From assembly GCF_963664915.1 (NCBI RefSeq), contig NZ_OY761810.1:310001-374000 (forward strand): DNA of 64,000 bases. The letters run 5' to 3'. The notes below the pieces were generated by a model, which saw only the letters and a list, made by a program, of their open reading frames with translations, was not told the origin of the DNA and ran no database searches. The stretch is from an uncultured Caproiciproducens sp. GTDB taxonomy: Bacteria > Bacillota > Clostridia > Oscillospirales > Acutalibacteraceae. Each line of letters opens with the position of its first letter. Position 1 is the first letter of the stretch. This document shows, piece after piece, positions 30,315-39,006 of the stretch. A program made the translations under genes and the position numbers.

Positions 30315-31979
30315 ATGCTTATATTAGAGGGTATGGGAACTTCCAGAGGAATAGCAGATGGAAAAATTATTTTAATAAAAAACGAAAACAGTCCGCCGGA
30401 AATTACCGAAATATCTAGTTTTGAAGACGAACTTAAAAGACTTAATCGGGCATTGGATACCGCAGAATCGCAAATTATGGCACTGCAGGACAAAGCAAAC
30501 AAAGATATTGGGAAAGAAGACGCATCAATTTTTGAAATTCATGTGATGATGCTGCACGATCAAGACTATTTGGATTCGATTACCGGAATAATCCGGAGCG
30601 ATAACAGGAATGCAGAATATGCGGTTTATTTGGCGGGACAGCAGTTTTCACAAAGTTTCATGGAAATGAAAGACAGCTATATGAAAGAGCGAGCCGCCGA
30701 TGTGATTGATATTTCGCGCAGGCTCATCCATATTTTGACCGGCAAATGTAATAATCCGCTTGACGGTGTAGAAGAAAAAGTAATTATAGCAGCTGAAGAA
30801 TTGATGCCAAGCCAGACAGCACAGTTCGATATGGGAAAAATAGCTGCTTTTGTTACCCGCAACAGTTCGAATGCATCTCATAGTTCCATTCTGTCACGCA
30901 GTTTGGGAATTCCTTCGGTATCAGCTTTGGGAGACGGATTTTCCAAACTGCAAAGTGGGGATTACGTCATTGTGGACGGCATAGACGGAATCGTAATTAT
31001 TAATCCCGATGTGATCACTAATGCGCAATACACAGTCAAACAACTTGACCTTACCAAACAGAAGGAGCGGCTTAAAAAGCTGAAAGGTACGCCAGCTATT
31101 TCCAAAGACGGAATTAGAATTGAGCTATGTGCAAATATCGGACATCCAAACGATGTCTCATTTGCATTAGAGAACGATGCGGATGGTATCGGACTTTTCC
31201 GAAGCGAATTTGTATTTTTGGGAAGAAACGATTTTCCGTCTGAGGAGGTTCAGTTTGAAGCGTATAAAGCGACGTTGAGCGCAATGAAAGACAAACGGGT
31301 TGTCGTGCGTACTCTGGACTTGGGGGCCGATAAACAAGCGTCTTACCTTGGAATCTCCGAGGAAGATAATCCGGCGCTGGGGTATCGGGCAATCCGAATT
31401 CAGCTCGACAGAACAGATCTTCTTATTACTCAGTTGCGCGCACTGTACCGTGCCTCTGTGTATGGAAAGCTGGCAATTATGTTTCCCATGATTGTATCTG
31501 TGTCTGAAGTGCGGATAATAAAGAAACTGGCTGAAGAGGTTCGAAATACTCTAAAAGAAGAAGGAATCCCTTTTACTCCCGATGTAGAGTTGGGAATTAT
31601 GGTAGAAACCCCGTCAGCAGCCGTTACAGCCGATCGACTTGCCGCTGAAGTCGATTTTTTCAGTATCGATACCAATGATTTAACCCAATACATGCTTGCC
31701 GCCGACCGAATGAATTCAAAGGTTTCCTACCTCTTTGACAGCGGCCACGTCTCCGTGCTGCGTATGATACGCTATATCACGCAGCAGGCGCACAAATACG
31801 GAATATGGGTTGGCATTTGCGGTGAAAGCGCGGCCGACTTGAATCTCACAAAATATTATCTCTATTTTGGTGTGGATGAACTCTCTGTTTCAGCTCCGTC
31901 TATTTTGGAACTGAAAGAAAAAATACAAAGTCTTACTGTTTCCACCTTGCGGGAAGATATTGATAAATATCTTGATTAA
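30315..31979 (+). CDS. PTS Enzyme I (phosphoenolpyruvate-protein phosphotransferase)
   Basis: About 554 residues. The N-terminal domain holds the phospho-His in SSNASHSSILSRSLGIPSV (about residue 190); the C-terminal PEP-binding barrel has VRTLDLGADKQ, NPALGYRAIRI, IMVETPSAA, FFSIDTNDLTQY and GICGESA. Enzyme I moves phosphate from PEP to HPr. Usual bacterial Enzyme I is about 570 residues. The start is uncertain: ATG 30315 (MLILEGMGTSRGIADG) fits the family N-terminus; an earlier ATG at 30270 adds 15 unlike residues. It follows HPr by 50 bp. Confidence 0.88.
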   Translation: MLILEGMGTSRGIADGKIILIKNENSPPEITEISSFEDELKRLNRALDTAESQIMALQDKANKDIGKEDASIFEIHVMMLHDQDYLDSITGIIRSDNRNAEYAVYLAGQQFSQSFMEMKDSYMKERAADVIDISRRLIHILTGKCNNPLDGVEEKVIIAAEELMPSQTAQFDMGKIAAFVTRNSSNASHSSILSRSLGIPSVSALGDGFSKLQSGDYVIVDGIDGIVIINPDVITNAQYTVKQLDLTKQKERLKKLKGTPAISKDGIRIELCANIGHPNDVSFALENDADGIGLFRSEFVFLGRNDFPSEEVQFEAYKATLSAMKDKRVVVRTLDLGADKQASYLGISEEDNPALGYRAIRIQLDRTDLLITQLRALYRASVYGKLAIMFPMIVSVSEVRIIKKLAEEVRNTLKEEGIPFTPDVELGIMVETPSAAVTADRLAAEVDFFSIDTNDLTQYMLAADRMNSKVSYLFDSGHVSVLRMIRYITQQAHKYGIWVGICGESAADLNLTKYYLYFGVDELSVSAPSILELKEKIQSLTVSTLREDIDKYLD

Positions 31980-32070
31980 GAATACAATATGAATATAAAA
32001 GCTCGTATTTTAACGGTGAGATGCGGGCTTTCGTTGCTTTCCGAAATGATAATGTGATGGGGTGGGCTAA

Positions 32071-32937
32071 TTGAATTTATTAATGAAGATGAAACGTATT
32101 AAAGACCTTTCTCCTTCTGAGCGCCAGGTAGTTAACTTTATCCTGAATAATCCAAGCGAGGCTGCCAACATGGGTGTTGTTGAGATTGCCAAAAAAACCT
32201 ATACAAGCACCAGCACCGTAATGAGAGTAAGCAAAAAGCTTGACATGGATAGTTTTATTGACTTTCGCATACAATTAGCCGCCGATATCAATGAGTATTT
32301 GGAAAGCTCGGTCATGTACACCGCTCAGACTCAAATTGAAAAAGATGACTCACTGGAATCCATCATCGATAAGGTTTCGTCCAATAACGCGCGCGCGGCA
32401 ATCGATGCGAAGACACTCAATGACACTACGGTGATACAAAAGGTGGTTACCATGATGGGCGCCGCAAAGCAACTCGATTTTTATGGAACAGGCGTATCTA
32501 ATTTGATTGCAAAAGACGCTTTGATGAAGGCGCTTCGACTGGGTCTTTGCGCCACCGCCTATTCCTATTATGCTGAGATGGCAATTATATCCAAGACGTC
32601 CACCAAGGAAAATCTTGCTTTTTTTATATCCTATACGGGTCAAACAGCGGATACTCTCAGCATCGCGAAAAATGTGCAGCAGTTAGGTATTCCGTCAATT
32701 TCCATTACCAGCATGACAGACAATCCGTTGGTTGAGCTTTGCTCAGTCAACTTATTTGTTGATTCTTTTGAATCCGTCTATCGTGTTGGAGGAATGAGTA
32801 GTCGCATTTCTACGCTTAATATTCTTGATATCCTGTTTACTGCTTATATTAACTCTAATTATAAAGAGATTAACGATATTATTTCAAAGACATTTGTACG
32901 GGAAACCTTCAGCAATAATTTTGATCTACGCAAATAA
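32071..32937 (+). CDS. RpiR family regulator (HTH plus SIS domain)
   Basis: 288 residues. The HTH (residues 1-80) contains LSPSERQVVNFILNNP and VVEIAKKTYTSTSTVMRVSKKL; the SIS domain (about 110-250) includes LDFYGTGVSNLIAKDA and AFFISYTGQTADTLSIAKN for binding a sugar phosphate. It reads from TTG with GGGGTGG upstream. It is the third gene of the HPr-EI side, 91 bp on, and is the likely regulator of both PTS units. A weak hairpin (GCTCG/CGGGC) lies in front. Confidence 0.86.
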   Translation: MNLLMKMKRIKDLSPSERQVVNFILNNPSEAANMGVVEIAKKTYTSTSTVMRVSKKLDMDSFIDFRIQLAADINEYLESSVMYTAQTQIEKDDSLESIIDKVSSNNARAAIDAKTLNDTTVIQKVVTMMGAAKQLDFYGTGVSNLIAKDALMKALRLGLCATAYSYYAEMAIISKTSTKENLAFFISYTGQTADTLSIAKNVQQLGIPSISITSMTDNPLVELCSVNLFVDSFESVYRVGGMSSRISTLNILDILFTAYINSNYKEINDIISKTFVRETFSNNFDLRK

Positions 32938-32949
32938 TCCATACCTAGA

Positions 32950-33012
32950 AAATGCTCCCCTTACAGTAACCAGTTGAAACACAAACAATTGGTTACGAAA
33001 GGGGAGCATTTT
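32950..33012 (+). terminator. Intrinsic terminator after the RpiR gene
   Basis: Long stem AAAATGCTCCCCTT/AAGGGGAGCATTTT with inner GTAACCA/TGGTTAC, TTTT end. Strong, and flanked by the remnant genes. Confidence 0.88.
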
Positions 33013-33029
33013 GAATCTATTGCAGCGTA

Positions 33030-33213
33030 CTCAGGCAGGCAACAGCCTCAAGGGATAACTATTCAATTGCTCAAACTTACCTTCATCCAACAACTTCCGC
33101 GGGAAATAGTTTTACAACTTTTAACCCCATCCGCATACAGTGCTCTATTTCACTCGGTGTAGCACATCCGGGAATTACAGGGATACCGTTAGTCATACAC
33201 CACTTGATTGCCG
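33030..33213 (-). pseudogene. Remnant of a KDPG aldolase gene (eda-like)
   Basis: The minus-strand frame at 33083-33205 reads VIPGCATPSEIEHCMRMG and LKVVKLFPAEVVG, nearly the same as the full eda gene at 57017-57649. The 33030-33095 part matches the 3' end of that gene (shared ATAACT, ATTCAAT, ATCCAACA). About 150 bp between these parts are missing, apparently joined at the shared CCAACA/CAACTTC stretch, and the N-terminal half is absent. It cannot encode a working enzyme. Confidence 0.85.
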
Positions 33214-33494
33214 CCGAAAGTCTGAATATCGGGTCTGTTTGGCTGGGGATGCTGAGGTTTTTCTTTGAGCAGAAAGAAGAAGTCAATAAATTAGGGATAT
33301 CGCAAGGCTACGAACCGTTTTACGGGGTTGCTTTCGGTATTAAAGAAAAAGAGCAAGCTGCTCCAAAAAGAAATCCGGATGTTGTAAACTACATCAGATT
33401 GTTGACATTCCCGAAGGCTTCTGACGATCTCGTTATAGCTGCAAAGAGGATTTTTTACTACCTTTCTGGGGAATATATACTTTATAAATTCTGA
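33204..33494 (+). pseudogene. Nitroreductase C-terminal fragment
   Basis: The translation AAESLNIGSVWLGMLRFFF, then YEPFYGVAFGIKEKE, matches the C-terminal half of nitroreductase-family FMN proteins (the IGSxWLG and GYG-type motifs). The N-terminal flavin-binding part is absent; the frame starts where the eda remnant ends near 33205, so two decayed genes were fused by a deletion. No ribosome site. A few residues at the end (YLSGEYILYKF) look unrelated. Confidence 0.75.
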
Positions 33495-33509
33495 TGAAGG
33501 GGCATTTCA

Positions 33510-34859
33510 TTGAAGGTAGTAAAAAAAGGCTTTAACAGGAATCGCCTTATTATTATGGCACTCGGGAACATTATAGGTTCCGGTATATTCCTCGGCAGTT
33601 CTACGGTGATATCCGTCGCTGGGCCTGCCGCTATCATTTCCTATCTGATTGGCGGATTGATTATGACGCTTCAGGTTATGTTTGTCACAGAAATGTCGAT
33701 TATTAATCCTGCGCCGGGTTCATTCCGGGTGCATACTTCTGAGATATTCGGCCCATGGATTGGCTTTGTCAACGGATGGATGTTTTGGCTCAGCGGAATT
33801 TTGGGCATGTCAGGCGAAGTCACGGCTGCTGCAATCTTCACACGATTCTGGCTGCCTAAAATACCGCTCTGGATTTTCTGTATCGTATATACCGTAATAA
33901 TAGCTGCAATAAACCTGAATGATTTAAAAGGGTTAAGCAGAATTGAAAGTTTTCTCGCTTCAATAAAAGTAATCGCACTGATTCTGTTTATCCTTTTTGG
34001 TTTCCTCATTTTGACAGGCAGAGTGCACTTTCATTCGTTGGCGCTTAACAATCCCTTTGTATCCGCAAACAGCTTTATGCCACAAGGAATCAAGGGCATT
34101 GCATCTTCAATGATAATGGTAATGTTCTCTTATATGAGAACAGGAATCATCGGCCTGGCTATTGCAGACACCGAAAGTCCGGAAAAAAATGCGCCTCAAG
34201 CCATATCGGTCATTACTATTTCCGTAATTACTATCTATGCACTTTCAATCTTTTTTTTGGTCTTGTTGACTCCGTGGCAGACATTATCCGCGTCAGCAAG
34301 CCCCTTTGTGTTGCTGTTTCAACGGATAGGAATCCCTTTTGCGGACGGCATCTTGAACTTTATCGTTTTAACTGCGGCGCTTTCAGGGCTTAATTCCGCC
34401 ATGTACAGTTCATCAAGAATGCTTAATTCCTTAAGCCGCGACAATCAGGCGCCAAAACTGTTTCTCAAAACAAATAAGAACCAAGTCCCTGCCTATGCTT
34501 TGGGAATGAGCAGCGCCGCACTTCTCCTCACGGCAGTGTTATCTTATTTTCTGCCGGACAAAGTCTTTGTCATACTGGCGGTAACGAGCGGTTTTCTAGC
34601 AATGTTTAACTGGCTGACAATATGTATCACTCATTATTTTTACAGAAAAAAAACGTTAAAAGAAAGGCCCGAAAAACTCAAATTCAAAGTCCCGGGCTAC
34701 CCATATACTTCTTTTTTTGCCGCTCTGCTGATTCTTGCGGTTCTAGCTACTTCTCCGCTTTATCCGGGTCAGCTTGCAGGCTTAATCGGGAGCATTTTAC
34801 TGTTTGCTTTACTTGTAATCATTTATTCCATATTGAAAAAAACTAAAATTTTACGTTGA
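33510..34859 (+). CDS. APC-family amino acid permease
   Basis: 449 residues with about 12 hydrophobic helices. N-terminal GNIIGSGIFLGSS is the APC substrate-binding helix; later EVTAAAIFTRFW, and LSGLNSAMYSSSRMLNSLSRDNQAPKLF is the conserved loop of helix 8. It belongs near amino acid/H+ symporters of the AroP/GabP type. TTG 33510 starts 7 bases after AAGGGG. Its substrate is not set by sequence. It stands alone, between remnants and a thioesterase gene read the other way. Confidence 0.87.
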   Translation: MKVVKKGFNRNRLIIMALGNIIGSGIFLGSSTVISVAGPAAIISYLIGGLIMTLQVMFVTEMSIINPAPGSFRVHTSEIFGPWIGFVNGWMFWLSGILGMSGEVTAAAIFTRFWLPKIPLWIFCIVYTVIIAAINLNDLKGLSRIESFLASIKVIALILFILFGFLILTGRVHFHSLALNNPFVSANSFMPQGIKGIASSMIMVMFSYMRTGIIGLAIADTESPEKNAPQAISVITISVITIYALSIFFLVLLTPWQTLSASASPFVLLFQRIGIPFADGILNFIVLTAALSGLNSAMYSSSRMLNSLSRDNQAPKLFLKTNKNQVPAYALGMSSAALLLTAVLSYFLPDKVFVILAVTSGFLAMFNWLTICITHYFYRKKTLKERPEKLKFKVPGYPYTSFFAALLILAVLATSPLYPGQLAGLIGSILLFALLVIIYSILKKTKILR

Positions 34860-34860
34860 C

Positions 34861-35301
34861 TCAATCCACCGTGTCGGTCCCGGTTTTTGCTTCTTCTTCC
34901 GTTTGCGGCTGCTCAATGCAGAACATGGTGAAGTCTCCCTCCGCCAAAAGGGCATCCTTTTCATCAGTGATATCCACATGAAGGATGCAGGTTGTACGCC
35001 CGCGGTGAATAACAGAACCTTTTGCGGTCACGGTTCCTTCGGAAACCGATTTGATATAGTTCAGCCCGCCGCTTAACGTAACATAATGTCCTCCGTCGCT
35101 TTTTGCCGCTGCTCCGGCCGCACAATCCGCCATTGTATAATATGCACCGCCGTGAAGAAGTCCGTATGTATTGAGAGAATGAGGCCCAATTTGCAGACTC
35201 ACTTCCACACAGTCCTTTTTTGCAGATTTGATGCGTATCCCATTGTAAATCATAAATTCATTTTTTTTGCCATTAAATTCGATCAATTTTTCAATATCCA
35301 C
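34861..35301 (-). CDS. PaaI-like hotdog thioesterase
   Basis: 146 residues. The hotdog helix and turn LLHGGAYYTMADCAAGAAA, preceded by NTYG, and the later YVTLSGGLNYIKSV, mark the PaaI/YdiI group. These proteins hydrolyse aryl- or acyl-CoA esters; the catalytic acid in this family is an Asp/Glu in the helix (here Asp in TMADCAAG). ATG near GGAGGAAAATAAG. Its stop abuts the permease stop. The C-terminal tail (QPQTEEEAKTGTDTVD) is flexible. Confidence 0.85.
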   Translation of the reverse strand: MDIEKLIEFNGKKNEFMIYNGIRIKSAKKDCVEVSLQIGPHSLNTYGLLHGGAYYTMADCAAGAAAKSDGGHYVTLSGGLNYIKSVSEGTVTAKGSVIHRGRTTCILHVDITDEKDALLAEGDFTMFCIEQPQTEEEAKTGTDTVD

Positions 35302-35434
35302 TTATTTTCCTCCGGGTAAAATCATTTCTGGATTAATTGATTTATTATATTATATATTTTAATTTTAGCTTATTTTTTGACTAATTGTCAAGTTAAGTGC
35401 GATCTTTCGCGTAAAACGCATGAAGTGGAGGATT

Positions 35435-36292
35435 TTAGCCTGTGGCTTCATTGTGAGCAATGACACAAGCTTTTATGGTATCATCCAAGCTGTCTGCCGA
35501 TATTAAAAACCGCCCCTTATGGCAGAATTTCAATGTTTTTATCCCTGAAATTTTCTGCAGCTCATCCTCAGGTTTGCCCGCCCATTCCTGAGGGAAATTG
35601 CATTTTACCTCTTTCGTGTCAAAATCGATTGGAATAACCTGCGCATTATACCCGCCCCTTTGTGAGGGATATACTACAAATTCTGCGGCAGACGGTATAA
35701 GAACCATTTTCCATGGGGCAAATCTTGGCAATATTACAATAGTATCCTTTGAATCGGTAAGAGCCATTTCAACAAGTTTTTTTGCCCTTTGTGCGCTCAT
35801 TACGCTGTCAAGTTTCTTTTTCAAAATAACAGCCGCAAAACCTAAAGCCTCTGCAAAGCACTGATCCGGCAACTGGCTTGAGTCCCAATTTGGATTGAAT
35901 GTGCCAATAACGCTTGCCAGCTGATTACCACAGCCTGTATTATCATCTTCATCCAACGACTGAATAAAATTTTCATCAAAGTGAGCTGCTTCCTTAGCCG
36001 CTTCTTCTGACGGGCAGCCATTGCTTATTAATACGCTTACTCCGAACTCACGCCATAATAAACCAAATGCCGCATATGGCACGCCGTTTTCCCGTACTTC
36101 GGCATTCTCCTGATGATGATCAAATTCACCCCATCCTATGTCAAAAGCAATTCCGTCAAAATCATCCGGAACTTCAAAAGCGCGTATAATTTTAATGTTC
36201 GGATTTACTGTTTTTAATAGTGCAGCTGAAAACACATCATCAGCATGAAATTTCCCGCCGTGCGTGATAGCAATATTCTTGTTTTTTACCAT
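35435..36292 (-). CDS. MYG1-like metal-dependent hydrolase (UPF0160)
   Basis: 285 residues. ITHGGKFHADDVFSAALL and FDIGWGEFDHHQ provide the His/Asp residues of the DHH-like metal site of MYG1 proteins. Eukaryotic MYG1 is a 3'-5' RNA exonuclease; bacterial members are conserved but mostly uncharacterised. A C-terminal block (LIPSAAEFVVYPSQRGGYNAQ, FCHKGRFLISAD) is typical as well. Standalone, with a shared terminator downstream of pepV and upstream of this unit. Start follows a weak GGAAATGATAATAA. Confidence 0.85.
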   Translation of the reverse strand: MVKNKNIAITHGGKFHADDVFSAALLKTVNPNIKIIRAFEVPDDFDGIAFDIGWGEFDHHQENAEVRENGVPYAAFGLLWREFGVSVLISNGCPSEEAAKEAAHFDENFIQSLDEDDNTGCGNQLASVIGTFNPNWDSSQLPDQCFAEALGFAAVILKKKLDSVMSAQRAKKLVEMALTDSKDTIVILPRFAPWKMVLIPSAAEFVVYPSQRGGYNAQVIPIDFDTKEVKCNFPQEWAGKPEDELQKISGIKTLKFCHKGRFLISADSLDDTIKACVIAHNEATG

Positions 36293-36387
36293 TTTATTAT
36301 CATTTCCTTCTGTCTTATTATGATTTTATTTTTTCACTTCATTCAAAATTATCCCCCAATGGTCAGTCCCAAGCGGACAATACACTA

Positions 36388-36427
36388 AACAAAAACATGC
36401 CGTCCAATAGGATGGCATGTTTTTGTT
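36388..36427. terminator. Bidirectional-looking terminator
   Basis: 14-bp stem AACAAAAACATGCC/GGCATGTTTTTGTT. U-runs lie inside the stem on both sides. It ends the pepV-M42-iadA operon on the minus strand, 28 bp beyond the stop. Confidence 0.8.
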
Positions 36428-36454
36428 AGCCGCCACTAAAAATATTTTCAGAAT

Positions 36455-37858
36455 TCAGGAACAAAGATCAATGATAACCTGCGCAAAAATTTTTGCGCTC
36501 AGCACAAGTTCTTCCACCACGGCAAACTCGTCCGCGCCATGCATGTGATTGTCCGTTTCCGGCATGGAACAGCCGAATCCTACCCCGTTTTTCAGGCGGT
36601 GCGCATACGTCCCGCCGCCGATAGAAAGGCATTGGCCCTTTTTACCGGAATACTGTTCAAAACATTTAAGCAGCGTTTTAATAAAATCGGAGTCCTGAGG
36701 CACATGATGCGCGGGGGAAACGCCCTTGTTTTCCGTTTCAATTTTCAATGCCTTGGCACGCGCACAAAACGGTTCACGCAGGTTTTCGTCGGTTGCGCAA
36801 ACAGGGGTGCGGCCGTCAAAAAATCCCTTTAATCCGGTAAGGCCGTATTCGAACAGGTTCAGGCTCATTGTCAGCGAACCCGAAATACCGTCCTGCATCG
36901 CCACTCCGGCTGCTTTACCGGCCCAGTCCCCGTGCGGAAATAAGGTATTGACCGCGCAGAGCCGTTCAAACCCAGCGGAGCGCGCAAACGGCATCCCGGA
37001 CAGAAGCGCGAGCAAGCCTGTAATCGCGTTGTTTCCGTCCCCGGGAGTCGAAGCATGCGCACACGCGCCTTTTGCCTCAACTACCGCCGTTCCGTTTTTT
37101 TCATTCACACAAAAGCGGATTCCGGTTGTTTTAAATGCAAGATCGCAAAAGCCGGAGAGTTCCTTTACTGAAAAGCCTTCCAGCACCGCGCGGGCAGTGT
37201 CCGGAACCACATTGCTCTTTACGCCGCCGCTCACAGAGAGGATGCGCGGCAATGCAGTATCCTCTTCCCAGTGTGCTTCTATCCAGTTGCTGAACCGTCC
37301 TTTTTCAATATTGACTACCGGAAAGGCAGCATCCGGTGAAAAGGTCATCGGTGCTTCCTGTTCCTGTCCATAATAATAGGTGATATCATGACTGCCGCAC
37401 TCTTCGTCCGTCCCAAGAATCAGACGCACATTCTTTTTCAGCGGAACCTGAAGGTCGCGCACGGCTTTCATCGCGTACAGCGCGGCGACAGCCGGGCCTT
37501 TGTCGTCCGCGGAACCTCTGCCGTATAATTTTCCATCCTTTACAACCGGCTCGAACGGCTGCGTAACCGACCATCCGTTTCCGGCAGGGACAACGTCCAG
37601 ATGTGCCAGCATATCGAGCTGCTTCGGAAGATCATTTAGATCTACCGCCGCAACATAATTTTCATAGTTTTTCACTCTAAATCCTATGCCCTTTGCAAGC
37701 TCTATGGCGGCTGCAAGGGCTTTGGCAGTGTCTTCCCCAAACGGCATGCCCGATTTGGGTTCACCCTTTTCGCTCGGAATACGGATCAGGGCGCAAATGT
37801 CACGGAGCAGCTCCTCCCGATGCGCGGTAAAATATTCTTCAATTTGTTTTTGATACAT
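36455..37858 (-). CDS. pepV: PepV-like dipeptidase (M20 family, Sapep type)
   Basis: 467 residues. Metal site: LAHLDVVPAG (His), GRGSADDKGP (Asp bridging), GTDEECGS (Glu pair), PDAAFPV and a C-terminal His in DNHMHGADE. PepV-like M20 enzymes cleave dipeptides, including beta-Ala or D-Ala types, with two Zn or Mn ions. It is the last gene of the iadA-M42-pepV operon, 47 bp after M42. It would finish breakdown of peptides brought in by Opp, encoded next to it. Confidence 0.88.
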   Translation of the reverse strand: MYQKQIEEYFTAHREELLRDICALIRIPSEKGEPKSGMPFGEDTAKALAAAIELAKGIGFRVKNYENYVAAVDLNDLPKQLDMLAHLDVVPAGNGWSVTQPFEPVVKDGKLYGRGSADDKGPAVAALYAMKAVRDLQVPLKKNVRLILGTDEECGSHDITYYYGQEQEAPMTFSPDAAFPVVNIEKGRFSNWIEAHWEEDTALPRILSVSGGVKSNVVPDTARAVLEGFSVKELSGFCDLAFKTTGIRFCVNEKNGTAVVEAKGACAHASTPGDGNNAITGLLALLSGMPFARSAGFERLCAVNTLFPHGDWAGKAAGVAMQDGISGSLTMSLNLFEYGLTGLKGFFDGRTPVCATDENLREPFCARAKALKIETENKGVSPAHHVPQDSDFIKTLLKCFEQYSGKKGQCLSIGGGTYAHRLKNGVGFGCSMPETDNHMHGADEFAVVEELVLSAKIFAQVIIDLCS

Positions 37859-37904
37859 CCTGTTACAGCTCCTTTATAAAATCAAGCACAGTCAAAAATT
37901 CCAT

Positions 37905-38981
37905 TTAAAAGCTTTTTATCCGATCAGCATCGAGAGACTCAATTACCGCGCAGGCCAGCTTCACGGCGTTCTGAAAATCGCTGAACGACGCAATGCCGTA
38001 ATGAGTGTGGATATAACGTACCGGCAGTCCTATAACAATAACCGGAACGCCCGCATTGGAAAGATGGATGGGTGCGCCGTTGGTAGAACCGCCCGTGCGG
38101 ACGGACTGCTGCACCGGAATTCCGAGTTTCTCCCCCAGATCAAGCGCGTAACGCTGGTAACGCGGATTCGTAATCATGCGGGCATCAATATGGCGAAGCA
38201 TGGGCCCTTTTTTAATCGCCGTCTGCGTCAGGTATTCTTCCGAAAATGTATCATCTGCGGGGCAGCCCTCAAATACGATGGCAATATCCGGGTGAATGGT
38301 GTTGCAGGTTACGCCCGCCCCACGCAGGCCCACTTCCTCCTGCACGGCAAAGCCGCCGACTACATCCACATTCAACCTTTTGTCCTTGAGTTCTTTCATC
38401 GTTTCCAAAATTGCCGCGCAGCCCAGTCGGCAGTCAAACGCCTTGCCGATCATCAAATCCTTTTCCGCAACGTATTCAAAATCGACATCCGGAACCACCG
38501 GCTCGCCTATACGGATCTTAAAGTCAGAGATGGCCTCTTCCCTGGATGTTGCGCCGATGTCGATCACCATGCCGGAGAGACTGGCGGGCGCGTTCTTTTC
38601 CGCTTCGCTCATAAAATGAGGCGGCTTGCTGGCAACAATGCCGGGTATGTATTTCCCTTCGGCATTGCGCACACGTGCCTTGTGCGCCGGAACATTGTTC
38701 GGAACCCAGCCGCCAAGCGGAATAAACACAAGCGTTCCGTTTGGCTTGACCGCCTGAACCATGAAAGAGACTTCATCACTGTGAGCATCCAGCTGAATCA
38801 CAGGACGCTTTCCGGTGTTTTCCGCGCCGCGCAGATAAAGGTTGCGCAGGGAATCCTCCGAAATCTTACCTAATCCGTCTCCGTTCTTCCGAAGAACCTT
38901 CAAGACATCATCCTCAAACCCGGAAGCCCCGTTTGCATTGGACAGCTCCCGGATAACTTGCAGCGCATTTTGCGTATCCAT
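37905..38981 (-). CDS. M42 family metallopeptidase (glutamyl/deblocking aminopeptidase type)
   Basis: 358 residues. Metal ligands: QLDAHSDEVSFMV (His and Asp), KAFDCRLGCAAIL (Asp), VQEEVGLRGA (Glu pair), VFEGCPADD, THYGI near the end (His). These form the di-metal core of M42 tetrahedral aminopeptidases. ATG 38981 is served by GGAGAT, 6 bases upstream; the earlier ATG (39017) overlaps the preceding gene. Middle gene of the operon with iadA and pepV. Likely removes N-terminal residues from imported oligopeptides. Confidence 0.87.
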   Translation of the reverse strand: MDTQNALQVIRELSNANGASGFEDDVLKVLRKNGDGLGKISEDSLRNLYLRGAENTGKRPVIQLDAHSDEVSFMVQAVKPNGTLVFIPLGGWVPNNVPAHKARVRNAEGKYIPGIVASKPPHFMSEAEKNAPASLSGMVIDIGATSREEAISDFKIRIGEPVVPDVDFEYVAEKDLMIGKAFDCRLGCAAILETMKELKDKRLNVDVVGGFAVQEEVGLRGAGVTCNTIHPDIAIVFEGCPADDTFSEEYLTQTAIKKGPMLRHIDARMITNPRYQRYALDLGEKLGIPVQQSVRTGGSTNGAPIHLSNAGVPVIVIGLPVRYIHTHYGIASFSDFQNAVKLACAVIESLDADRIKSF

Positions 38982-39006
38982 ATCATAATCTCCTTTGATT
39001 CGTCTT

